Source: Tetradesmus obliquus (Eukaryota; Chlorophyta; Chlorophyceae; Sphaeropleales; Scenedesmaceae). From it: a DNA stretch of 64,000 nucleotides. Each line of letters opens with the position of its first letter. The stretch's first letter is position 1. Location: assembly GCA_030272155.1 (NCBI GenBank), contig CP126203.1, positions 1,178,001-1,242,000 on the forward strand, written 5' to 3'. The position numbers were made by a program, and so were the translations under genes. The notes under the pieces are model-generated. The model was not told the DNA's origin, did not search any database, and worked only from the letters and a program-made list of their open reading frames with translations. This document shows positions 51,244 through 62,620 of this stretch, in pieces.

Positions 51244-53146
51244 GGATTCAAAACATATGCAGGAGTCAGCTGTGCTTCTGCTAGCAGTGCAAACAGAAAT
51301 AACATGTCAGGTCAACCTAATGTTTGCAGCAACCTGGAGTTTGACCAGCCTTCACTAGGCACTGGTACGAAAGTAGCGCAAAGGCAGCATACTCATTAAA
51401 TGCAACTTTCAACAACGAATCTAAATCAAATTGAGCCACTATATGGGGTGCTGTGTAACTTGAGTAAAGTGCTTGCAAACCACCTGCTGCGCCCCGACTC
51501 TTTGAATTTTCGCGGGTCTGTTATCTGCTGCTTTCTGCTGCTATAGGGCGCTGCTGCCTGCACATATGTATTTATGTAACCGTTTCTACTTCTGGGCAGC
51601 ACCTGCTGGCTGATCGGGCTCTGCAGCTGTGGTGTGCCAAGTGCCCTGCCGCTGTTGTTGCGGTCTGCTGTCTGGCCCTGTACGTTGTGCGCTGTGCTGC
51701 TGCTGCTAATCTTGTTGCTTATCACCGATCAACGTTTCAGCATTACAGGCAGCTGCTGCGCGTGTGCAGCTAGGGTGGTTGAGCACAGTTGGTTGAGTGC
51801 TGCCAGTCCACGCACTCTCCTGCAGACATTCATCTTGTGTGATCACGCTGAATTCTGGAGCTGAAAAAAACTAGCAGTTTGGAGCGGGCGCTGCAAGCAG
51901 GTGAGGTGCCTGCAGGACAGCTGACATGCAAGCAAACCAAGGCAGCAGGTTCAGCAGCTGTGCCTTGCTGTACCTACCACAAGCAGCAGGTTGCTGTGCC
52001 AGCATGGCTTTCTGTTTGTGTGCTATGTGGCTTTGTCTCATATCTGGGATGCTAGGTTCGTACCCTACCCCACTGAAGGCAAAAATGCACATCTTCCTTT
52101 GCTGCAGCAGTTCTCAGCCTGCATTGCAATCCTGCTGCTGCTGTTTCTGGGCAAAGTTGATGAAATGCCTGCCCACCTTTTTATGTTATAGCAGGCCTGC
52201 TGCAACTGCTGCTGGTGGTGCAGCTGTCCCAAATCCTGCATTACTGTTGTTTGCAATTGCTGGGACCTGCCTGGCCAGCAGCACATTCAGCAGCAGACAG
52301 CAGAGTGCAGCTCAGAGGAGGGTGCTGTCACCTGCTGTAGCCTCTGTTTTTCGAATGCACACTTTGCCAGGCAAGACAGCAGCAGCAGCAGCCTGGTGGT
52401 CATGCAGTGCTGCTGCTAAATTCACAAAAGCACATTCAGAGCACAGCCTTGTCTTGAAAGACGTTTTAAAAGCAATCCGAATTGTCTGCTGTTGCTGCCG
52501 CAGCACGATCGAGCTGGCATAGCCTGCACAGGTGTCTTGGACTCACTGGCTCCGTGACCAGGCTGGCTGCCCGGCGTCCCACCGGAGAAAATTCTCGGCC
52601 CAGTAAGATGTAAGAATCAGCTGTTATGTATGAGGATAAGTTTGCAGCGTGACAGCTGTCTGCATCGAGAGTGGCTGATTCGGCAGCACTTCCCCGTCAC
52701 GGATTACCTGACTCAAACACAGCTTTCTCCTGCCGTGCGTCAGCTCAATTAAATACTTGAATAGATGTTATTACAATGCCAAGAGTGCAGCAACATCAAA
52801 GCATCCTGCTTGGTAGGGCAACCGTTGAGACAAGTAACGTGTGGTTCAGTAGCTGGAGCTGCATGAAGCACATGTTAGCACGTACAATAATTAATTTTAG
52901 CCGTAACAAGTACAATCATTCACGCACATTGGCTCAACTCGCCTGCATGTGAACTGCCCATCAACAGCACTGCTGCCCTGGCAGAACTGCCTTGCCACGC
53001 GCGCGCGCTTTTCACTCTGGGCCAGTCTATGCACCAATACACCATCTGACAATTATTATCAGATAACAATCTATCAACTTATCATGCCTGTGGCTGTCCA
53101 TGCTGGCATACAGTTGAAAACAGAGACATAACCACCCAGCTACAGC

Positions 53147-54654
53147 ATGGCACCAGCACATCGCCGGCGCCGTGCGGTGCGCACACACAGGAGCCCAACC
53201 AGCAGAGGAGCTGTCAGAAAGGTGAGCTTGCAGGGAGTGTCAATCAACGACCTGCTGACAGCTGCTAGCTGTCTAGAGTGCAGCCAGCAGCCATATACAT
53301 TCTAAGCCCTGCAGCAGCAGCAGCAGCAGCGTGCTCAGCGCTGATCATCCCTAGGCCAGTTGCCAGCCGTACCCGTGCGCTGCTTGTTGTCACGGCATAC
53401 AAACACCCTGTCCAGCCTGCTGCGCACCACATCCCACAAATCTGGCAGCCTCAGTGCATCAGCCATGACAGAGGCAGGTGTGATGTTCATGAATATGTCA
53501 CGCAGCGTCCGCTGCAGATCACGCGGTGATACATCTGCACCAGTCAGCTGGTAGGTGTTGTACAGATGGTTGCGGAAGCTAGCCTTGAGGCTGCCGAATG
53601 CATGCTCAATGGGCTGGTTGAAGTCTGGGGAGTAGGGTGCAATTTGCAGCACCTGCTCTGGGCTGATGCCAACTGCAGCTAGGAGCTCTGCGGCATCCTG
53701 CCCGACATGAACACTGGGGTTGTCGAAGATGTACAGCGGCGTAGTGCCGCGCGCGCGCTGCTGTTGGTTAGCCTTCTCTGCAAGCTCCTTCATGCAGTGG
53801 ACAAACTCCAGCTGTGTCATGCTCTTGGCCTTCACGTTCTTCTTCTTCTTCTGCCTCTTCAACTGCAGGTGCAGGTTTTGCCGGGTTGGCAGCGGAAAGC
53901 CTTGTTAGCAGCAGCGCAGCTAAATGTGCAAGTGGATGAAAAGGGACGCCCATTCATCAGGCTTGAGGCAGATGGTAAAAGCAGGCCCAGGATCATCAGC
54001 TTGGGGATACGCAAGCGGCCACTGTACTGGGCCATGACGGGCTGCCTGCCAGGTGTGCAGCACTTCAAGTTCTGCGAGCCGCGCGCTGCCGCAACTGAAG
54101 CAGCTCTGGAGTGCAAGCAGTGTGCATGTTTGATGCCTAAAGTGGGTGGCACAGGCGCACGCAACATGCCTGCAAGTGAGGAGCAGCTGATGCGCAAGCT
54201 GTACAGGTTGGGAATATGTGACAGCATGTGCGCGCAAGTGGCAGTAGGGTGGTGGCGAGGCCGGGTCGATTTCTTGCATGCGCAGCGCAGCGTGCTGATT
54301 CAAGCAGATGGGACATGCCATGACACTGGTATGTATGACAACAGCACAGAGAAGCTGTTGCAGCGCGACGTTGCCTTCTGTGCTGCTGCGTATGCCAAGT
54401 TCCTGCCAGCAGGCGGCAGTGTGCTGCGGGTGCGCACATGTGAAAGTGACTGGCAGGATTCCCTGGAGACTGGTTTCCAGCTTGCTGCTGGGGGTGGTGT
54501 CATTGTGCTGTCACCAAGCTACTCTGCTGTTATGGTCAGCGCAGGCCGCGGTGTGCAGCGCGCCTTCCCTGAGGCACTGCGAGATGCACTGCCACGTTGT
54601 GTGTACACAGAACGCAACAGCTGGCATGTCTTTCAATGGCGCGCATCTAAGTAA
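53147..54654 (+). CDS. Nested nuclease, inverted block copy 2
   Basis: Exon 1 at 53147-53221 and exon 2 at 53869-54654. Same translation as the reference copy. Confidence 0.7.
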
Positions 54655-55550
54655 TAGCAGCACACACTCACATAGTATGGTGTGTTGGGGTTGCCAACGT
54701 GGTCAATGTTGTCTGTTGTGCCGGTGGTGAACTTGCAGTAGACAGCGCCGTGCACCGCGTTGACGGCGCACACAAAGTGTAGCTTGACTGGTTTGTTGTC
54801 CTGGCCCTTGCGCATCCACTTGCATGGTAGCACAGCATGTACGTTTGCATCATGTGCATCGCAATACACCTTGATGGCGCCGCCTGCTAGGTTGGACATC
54901 CAGAGTTTGCACTCATCAACAAAATAAATTCTGCTCAGCAAGTCTGGCTCATCCTGGAACATCTTGTAGAGCCTCTCTGCTGCAGCCTTTCTCCTGTCTT
55001 TCTGCTTGTCTGTCAGGTCCATCTTCACATCTATTCTTCTGCGCACCAGGTTGGGGTCAACAGCTTTCATGCGCTTCAGCAGTTGCTTGGGCCTGATGTT
55101 GTACTTCCTGCATAGGCCACCCAGGTACTCATTTTCCTGACAAGCAAGTTTGATTGATGTCCACCATACATGCACGTCGACTTTCTTCTTTGCTTCTGCA
55201 CTTGGGTAGGCCTTGACTACCTTGCCAGCTTTGAATGTTTCACTGGCCTTTAATGCCACGTCATCTGGGACTTTTGGGGGTCTGCCCTTGTGCTTGGGAG
55301 TTGCCACCGTGCCATACTGCTTGAAGTTCTTGTAGTGGGTCATGCAGAAGGAATTCAGGTCCTGTTTGATTTGAGCAGCATGCTTAGGAAAGTGTACTCT
55401 GTAATAGCCTGCCGCACCCTTTGGACTGCCGGCGATGGCTAGCATCGTGAGCACCGCCACCACCGCCGCCACCCGCGCGCCCGTTGACTTGCGGTTGCTC
55501 TCCCATCCCAAAGGGTGCTTGCGCACCATGGACAGCCACCCTGCAGCCAT
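53335..55550 (-). CDS. DDE transposase, inverted copy 2
   Basis: Minus-strand gene with exon 1 at 54672-55550, intron 53863-54671 and exon 2 at 53335-53862. Translation identical to the reference copy. Confidence 0.9.
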
Positions 55551-57453
55551 GGATTCAAAACATATGCAGGAGTCAGCTGTGCTTCTGCTAGCAGTGCAAA
55601 CAGAAATAACATGTCAGGTCAACCTAATGTTTGCAGCAACCTGGAGTTTGACCAGCCTTCACTAGGCACTGGTACGAAAGTAGCGCAAAGGCAGCATACT
55701 CATTAAATGCAACTTTCAACAACGAATCTAAATCAAATTGAGCCACTATATGGGGTGCTGTGTAACTTGAGTAAAGTGCTTGCAAACCACCTGCTGCGCC
55801 CCGACTCTTTGAATTTTCGCGGGTCTGTTATCTGCTGCTTTCTGCTGCTATAGGGCGCTGCTGCCTGCACATATGTATTTATGTAACCGTTTCTACTTCT
55901 GGGCAGCACCTGCTGGCTGATCGGGCTCTGCAGCTGTGGTGTGCCAAGTGCCCTGCCGCTGTTGTTGCGGTCTGCTGTCTGGCCCTGTACGTTGTGCGCT
56001 GTGCTGCTGCTGCTAATCTTGTTGCTTATCACCGATCAACGTTTCAGCATTACAGGCAGCTGCTGCGCGTGTGCAGCTAGGGTGGTTGAGCACAGTTGGT
56101 TGAGTGCTGCCAGTCCACACACTCTCCTGCAGACATTCATCTTGTGTGATCACGCTGAATTCTGGAGCTGAAAAAAACTAGCAGTTTGGAGCGGGCGCTG
56201 CAAGCAGGTGAGGTGCCTGCAGGACAGCTGACATGCAAGCAAACCAAGGCAGCAGGTTCAGCAGCTGTGCCTTGCTGTACCTACCACAAGCAGCAGGTTG
56301 CTGTGCCAGCATGGCTTTCTGTTTGTGTGCTATGTGGCTTTGTCTCATATCTGGGATGCTAGGTTCGTACCCTACCCCACTGAAGGCAAAAATGCACATC
56401 TTCCTTTGCTGCAGCAGTTCTCAGCCTGCATTGCAATCCTGCTGCTGCTGTTTCTGGGCAAAGTTGATGAAATGCCTGCCCACCTTTTTATGTTATAGCA
56501 GGCCTGCTGCAACTGCTGTTGGTGGTGCAGCTGTCCCAAATCCTGCATTACTGTTGTTTGCAATTGCTGGGACCTGCCTGGCCAGCAGCACATTCAGCAG
56601 CAGACAGCAGAGTGCAGCTCAGAGGAGGGTGCTGTCACCTGCTGTAGCCTCTGTTTTTCGAATGCACACTTTGCCAGGCAAGACAGCAGCAGCAGCAGCC
56701 TGGTGGTCATGCAGTGCTGCTGCTAAATTCACAAAAGCACATTCAGAGCACAGCCTTGTCTTGAAAGACGTTTTAAAAGCAATCCGAATTGTCTGCTGTT
56801 GCTGCCGCAGCACGATCGAGCTGGCATAGCCTGCACAGGTGTCTTGGACTCACTGGCTCCGTGACCAGGCTGGCTGCCCGGCGTCCCACCGGAGAAAATT
56901 CTCGGCCCAGTAAGATGTAAGAATCAGCTGTTATGTATGAGGATAAGTTTGCAGCGTGACAGCTGTCTGCATCGAGAGTGGCTGATTCGGCAGCACTTCC
57001 CCGTCACGGATTACCTGACTCAAACACAGCTTTCTCCTGCCGTGCGTCAGCTCAATTAAATACTTGAATAGATGTTATTACAATGCCAAGAGTGCAGCAA
57101 CATCAAAGCATCCTGCTTGGTAGGGCAACCGTTGAGACAAGTAACGTGTGGTTCAGTAGCTGGAGCTGCATGAAGCACATGTTAGCACGTACAATAATTA
57201 ATTTTAGCCGTAACAAGTACAATCATTCACGCACATTGGCTCAACTCGCCTGCATGTGAACTGCCCATCAACAGCACTGCTGCCCTGGCAGAACTGCCTT
57301 GCCACGCGCGCGCGCTTTTCACTCTGGGCCAGTCTATGCACCAATACACCATCTGACAATTATTATCAGATAACAATCTATCAACTTATCATGCCTGTGG
57401 CTGTCCATGCTGGCATACAGTTGAAAACAGAGACATAACCACCCAGCTACAGC

Positions 57454-58961
57454 ATGGCACCAGCACATCGCCGGCGCCGTGCGGTGCGCACACACAGGAG
57501 CCCAACCAGCAGAGGAGCTGTCAGAAAGGTGAGCTTGCAGGGAGTGTCAATCAACGACCTGCTGACAGCTGCTAGCTGTCTAGAGTGCAGCCAGCAGCCA
57601 TATACATTCTAAGCCCTGCAGCAGCAGCAGCAGCAGCGTGCTCAGCGCTGATCATCCCTAGGCCAGTTGCCAGCCGTACCCGTGCGCTGCTTGTTGTCAC
57701 GGCATACAAACACCCTGTCCAGCCTGCTGCGCACCACATCCCACAAATCTGGCAGCCTCAGTGCATCAGCCATGACAGAGGCAGGTGTGATGTTCATGAA
57801 TATGTCACGCAGCGTCCGCTGCAGATCACGCGGTGATACATCTGCACCAGTCAGCTGGTAGGTGTTGTACAGATGGTTGCGGAAGCTAGCCTTGAGGCTG
57901 CCGAATGCATGCTCAATGGGCTGGTTGAAGTCTGGGGAGTAGGGTGCAATTTGCAGCACCTGCTCTGGGCTGATGCCAACTGCAGCTAGGAGCTCTGCGG
58001 CATCCTGCCCGACATGAACACTGGGGTTGTCGAAGATGTACAGCGGCGTAGTGCCGCGCGCGCGCTGCTGTTGGTTAGCCTTCTCTGCAAGCTCCTTCAT
58101 GCAGTGGACAAACTCCAGCTGTGTCATGCTCTTGGCCTTCACGTTCTTCTTCTTCTTCTGCCTCTTCAACTGCAGGTGCAGGTTTTGCCGGGTTGGCAGC
58201 GGAAAGCCTTGTTAGCAGCAGCGCAGCTAAATGTGCAAGTGGATGAAAAGGGACGCCCATTCATCAGGCTTGAGGCAGATGGTAAAAGCAGGCCCAGGAT
58301 CATCAGCTTGGGGATACGCAAGCGGCCACTGTACTGGGCCATGACGGGCTGCCTGCCAGGTGTGCAGCACTTCAAGTTCTGCGAGCCGCGCGCTGCCGCA
58401 ACTGAAGCAGCTCTGGAGTGCAAGCAGTGTGCATGTTTGATGCCTAAAGTGGGTGGCACAGGCGCACGCAACATGCCTGCAAGTGAGGAGCAGCTGATGC
58501 GCAAGCTGTACAGGTTGGGAATATGTGACAGCATGTGCGCGCAAGTGGCAGTAGGGTGGTGGCGAGGCCGGGTCGATTTCTTGCATGCGCAGCGCAGCGT
58601 GCTGATTCAAGCAGATGGGACATGCCATGACACTGGTATGTATGACAACAGCACAGAGAAGCTGTTGCAGCGCGACGTTGCCTTCTGTGCTGCTGCGTAT
58701 GCCAAGTTCCTGCCAGCAGGCGGCAGTGTGCTGCGGGTGCGCACATGTGAAAGTGACTGGCAGGATTCCCTGGAGACTGGTTTCCAGCTTGCTGCTGGGG
58801 GTGGTGTCATTGTGCTGTCACCAAGCTACTCTGCTGTTATGGTCAGCGCAGGCCGCGGTGTGCAGCGCGCCTTCCCTGAGGCACTGCGAGATGCACTGCC
58901 ACGTTGTGTGTACACAGAACGCAACAGCTGGCATGTCTTTCAATGGCGCGCATCTAAGTAA
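57454..58961 (+). CDS. Nested nuclease, inverted block copy 3
   Basis: Exon 1 at 57454-57528 and exon 2 at 58176-58961. It is complete although the transposase around it has lost its 5' end at 59384. The nuclease is therefore the only intact gene of this unit, and its 3' flank runs into the rearranged junction. Confidence 0.7.
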
Positions 58962-59384
58962 TAGCAGCACACACTCACATAGTATGGTGTGTTGGGGTTG
59001 CCAACGTGGTCAATGTTGTCTGTTGTGCCGGTGGTGAACTTGCAGTAGACAGCGCCGTGCACCGCGTTGACGGCGCACACAAAGTGTAGCTTGACTGGTT
59101 TGTTGTCCTGGCCCTTGCGCATCCACTTGCATGGTAGCACAGCATGTACGTTTGCATCATGTGCATCGCAATACACCTTGATGGCGCCGCCTGCTAGGTT
59201 GGACATCCAGAGTTTGCACTCATCAACAAAATAAATTCTGCTCAGCAAGTCTGGCTCATCCTGGAACATCTTGTAGAGCCTCTCTGCTGCAGCCTTTCTC
59301 CTGTCTTTCTGCTTGTCTGTCAGGTCCATCTTCACATCTATTCTTCTGCGCACCAGGTTGGGGTCAACAGCTTTCATGCGCTTC
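57642..59384 (-). pseudogene. Transposase with 5' end removed at inversion breakpoint
   Basis: Exon 2 (57642-58169) and the intron (58170-58978) are complete, but exon 1 survives only as 58979-59384, about codons 159-293. The DNA-binding N-terminus is lost while all three catalytic residues remain. Upstream of the break lies forward-oriented non-coding repeat, so no normal start or promoter is present. The first remaining Met corresponds to residue 161 of the intact protein. It is the reciprocal partner of the truncated copy ending at 47045. Confidence 0.88.
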
Positions 59385-59385
59385 C
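59384..59385. other. Orientation-switch junction 2
   Basis: Inverted repeat ends with GCGCTTC at 59384 (unit position 3973, transposase exon 1). Forward repeat starts with CAGTGGGG at 59385 (unit position 2668). The unit position lost here is within three bases of the one lost at junction 1. No inserted bases are present. Confidence 0.95.
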
Positions 59386-60216
59386 AGTGGGGTAGGGTAC
59401 GAACCTAGCATCCCAGATATGAGACAAAGCCACATAGCACACAAACAGAAAGCCATGCTGGCACAGCAACCTGCTGCTTGTGGTAGGTACAGCAAGGCAC
59501 AGCTGCTGAACCTGCTGCCTTGGTTTGCTTGCATGTCAGCTGTCCTGCAGGCACCTCACCTGCTTGCAGCGCCCGCTCCAAACTGCTAGTTTTTTTCAGC
59601 TCCAGAATTCAGCGTGATCACACAAGATGAATGTCTGCAGGAGAGTGCGTGGACTGGCAGCACTCAACCAACTGTGCTCAACCACCCTAGCTGCACACGC
59701 GCAGCAGCTGCCTGTAATGCTGAAACGTTGATCGGTGATAAGCAACAAGATTAGCAGCAGCAGCACAGCGCACAACGTACAGGGCCAGACAGCAGACCGC
59801 AACAACAGCGGCAGGGCACTTGGCACACCACAGCTGCAGAGCCCGATCAGCCAGCAGGTGCTGCCCAGAAGTAGAAACGGTTACATAAATACATATGTGC
59901 AGGCAGCAGCGCCCTATAGCAGCAGAAAGCAGCAGATAACAGACCCGCGAAAATTCAAAGAGTCGGGGCGCAGCAGGTGGTTTGCAAGCACTTTACTCAA
60001 GTTACACAGCACCCCATATAGTGGCTCAATTTGATTTAGATTCGTTGTTGAAAGTTGCATTTAATGAGTATGCTGCCTTTGCGCTACTTTCGTACCAGTG
60101 CCTAGTGAAGGCTGGTCAAACTCCAGGTTGCTGCAAACATTAGGTTGACCTGACATGTTATTTCTGTTTGCACTGCTAGCAGAAGCACAGCTGACTCCTG
60201 CATATGTTTTGAATCC
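59385..60216. other. Shortened non-coding segment after junction 2
   Basis: Unit positions 2668-3499 only, 832 bp instead of 1,903 bp, leading to the transposase ATG at 60217. It carries the C variant at 59648. No gene is recognised. Confidence 0.8.
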
Positions 60217-62432
60217 ATGGCTGCAGGGTGGCTGTCCATGGTGCGCAAGCACCCTTTGGGATGGGAGAGCAACCGCAAGTCAACGGGCGCGCGGGTGGCG
60301 GCGGTGGTGGCGGTGCTCACGATGCTAGCCATCGCCGGCAGTCCAAAGGGTGCGGCAGGCTATTACAGAGTACACTTTCCTAAGCATGCTGCTCAAATCA
60401 AACAGGACCTGAATTCCTTCTGCATGACCCACTACAAGAACTTCAAGCAGTATGGCACGGTGGCAACTCCCAAGCACAAGGGCAGACCCCCAAAAGTCCC
60501 AGATGACGTGGCATTAAAGGCCAGTGAAACATTCAAAGCTGGCAAGGTAGTCAAGGCCTACCCAAGTGCAGAAGCAAAGAAGAAAGTCGACGTGCATGTA
60601 TGGTGGACATCAATCAAACTTGCTTGTCAGGAAAATGAGTACCTGGGTGGCCTATGCAGGAAGTACAACATCAGGCCCAAGCAACTGCTGAAGCGCATGA
60701 AAGCTGTTGACCCCAACCTGGTGCGCAGAAGAATAGATGTGAAGATGGACCTGACAGACAAGCAGAAAGACAGGAGAAAGGCTGCAGCAGAGAGGCTCTA
60801 CAAGATGTTCCAGGATGAGCCAGACTTGCTGAGCAGAATTTATTTTGTTGATGAGTGCAAACTCTGGATGTCCAACCTAGCAGGCGGCGCCATCAAGGTG
60901 TATTGCGATGCACATGATGCAAACGTACATGCTGTGCTACCATGCAAGTGGATGCGCAAGGGCCAGGACAACAAACCAGTCAAGCTACACTTTGTGTGCG
61001 CCGTCAACGCGGTGCACGGCGCTGTCTACTGCAAGTTCACCACCGGCACAACAGACAACATTGACCACGTTGGCAACCCCAACACACCATACTATGTGAG
61101 TGTGTGCTGCTATTACTTAGATGCGCGCCATTGAAAGACATGCCAGCTGTTGCGTTCTGTGTACACACAACGTGGCAGTGCATCTCGCAGTGCCTCAGGG
61201 AAGGCGCGCTGCACACCGCGGCCTGCGCTGACCATAACAGCAGAGTAGCTTGGTGACAGCACAATGACACCACCCCCAGCAGCAAGCTGGAAACCAGTCT
61301 CCAGGGAATCCTGCCAGTCACTTTCACATGTGCGCACCCGCAGCACACTGCCGCCTGCTGGCAGGAACTTGGCATACGCAGCAGCACAGAAGGCAACGTC
61401 GCGCTGCAACAGCTTCTCTGTGCTGTTGTCATACATACCAGTGTCATGGCATGTCCCATCTGCTTGAATCAGCACGCTGCGCTGCGCATGCAAGAAATCG
61501 ACCCGGCCTCGCCACCACCCTACTGCCACTTGCGCGCACATGCTGTCACATATTCCCAACCTGTACAGCTTGCGCATCAGCTGCTCCTCACTTGCAGGCA
61601 TGTTGCGTGCGCCTGTGCCACCCACTTTAGGCATCAAACATGCACACTGCTTGCACTCCAGAGCTGCTTCAGTTGCGGCAGCGCGCGGCTCGCAGAACTT
61701 GAAGTGCTGCACACCTGGCAGGCAGCCCGTCATGGCCCAGTACAGTGGCCGCTTGCGTATCCCCAAGCTGATGATCCTGGGCCTGCTTTTACCATCTGCC
61801 TCAAGCCTGATGAATGGGCGTCCCTTTTCATCCACTTGCACATTTAGCTGCGCTGCTGCTAACAAGGCTTTCCGCTGCCAACCCGGCAAAACCTGCACCT
61901 GCAGTTGAAGAGGCAGAAGAAGAAGAAGAACGTGAAGGCCAAGAGCATGACACAGCTGGAGTTTGTCCACTGCATGAAGGAGCTTGCAGAGAAGGCTAAC
62001 CAACAGCAGCGCGCGCGCGGCACTACGCCGCTGTACATCTTCGACAACCCCAGTGTTCATGTCGGGCAGGATGCCGCAGAGCTCCTAGCTGCAGTTGGCA
62101 TCAGCCCAGAGCAGGTGCTGCAAATTGCACCCTACTCCCCAGACTTCAACCAGCCCATTGAGCATGCATTCGGCAGCCTCAAGGCTAGCTTCCGCAACCA
62201 TCTGTACAACACCTACCAGCTGACTGGTGCAGATGTATCACCGCGTGATCTGCAGCGGACGCTGCGTGACATATTCATGAACATCACACCTGCCTCTGTC
62301 ATGGCTGATGCACTGAGGCTGCCAGATTTGTGGGATGTGGTGCGCAGCAGGCTGGACAGGGTGTTTGTATGCCGTGACAACAAGCAGCGCACGGGTACGG
62401 CTGGCAACTGGCCTAGGGATGATCAGCGCTGA
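60217..62432 (+). CDS. DDE transposase, last forward copy
   Basis: Exons 60217-61095 and 61905-62432, intron 61096-61904. Translation identical to the reference copy. Its upstream segment begins only 832 bp away, at the junction at 59385, so distal promoter sequence could be missing. Confidence 0.9.
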
Positions 62433-62620
62433 GCACGCTGCTGCTGCTGCTGCTGCAGGGCTTAGAATGTATATGGCTGCTGGCTGCACTCTAGACAGCT
62501 AGCAGCTGTCAGCAGGTCGTTGATTGACACTCCCTGCAAGCTCACCTTTCTGACAGCTCCTCTGCTGGTTGGGCTCCTGTGTGTGCGCACCGCACGGCGC
62601 CGGCGATGTGCTGGTGCCAT
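61113..62620 (-). CDS. Nested antisense nuclease, last copy
   Basis: Exon 1 at 62546-62620 and exon 2 at 61113-61898. Same translation as the reference copy. Confidence 0.7.

Larger units (their letters stand above)
47046..59384 (-). repeat. Inverted block of the same 4,307-bp array
   Basis: About 2.86 units (12,339 bp) of the same repeat in reverse orientation. With unit position 1 defined as window base 1, the block runs from unit position 3390 down to 3973 of the third unit back. It includes two complete transposase genes, three complete nuclease genes and one transposase lacking its 5' part. Single-base differences were seen at 51812 and 56519. Both ends are abrupt joins to forward-oriented copies with no foreign sequence between. 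Confidence 0.97.
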
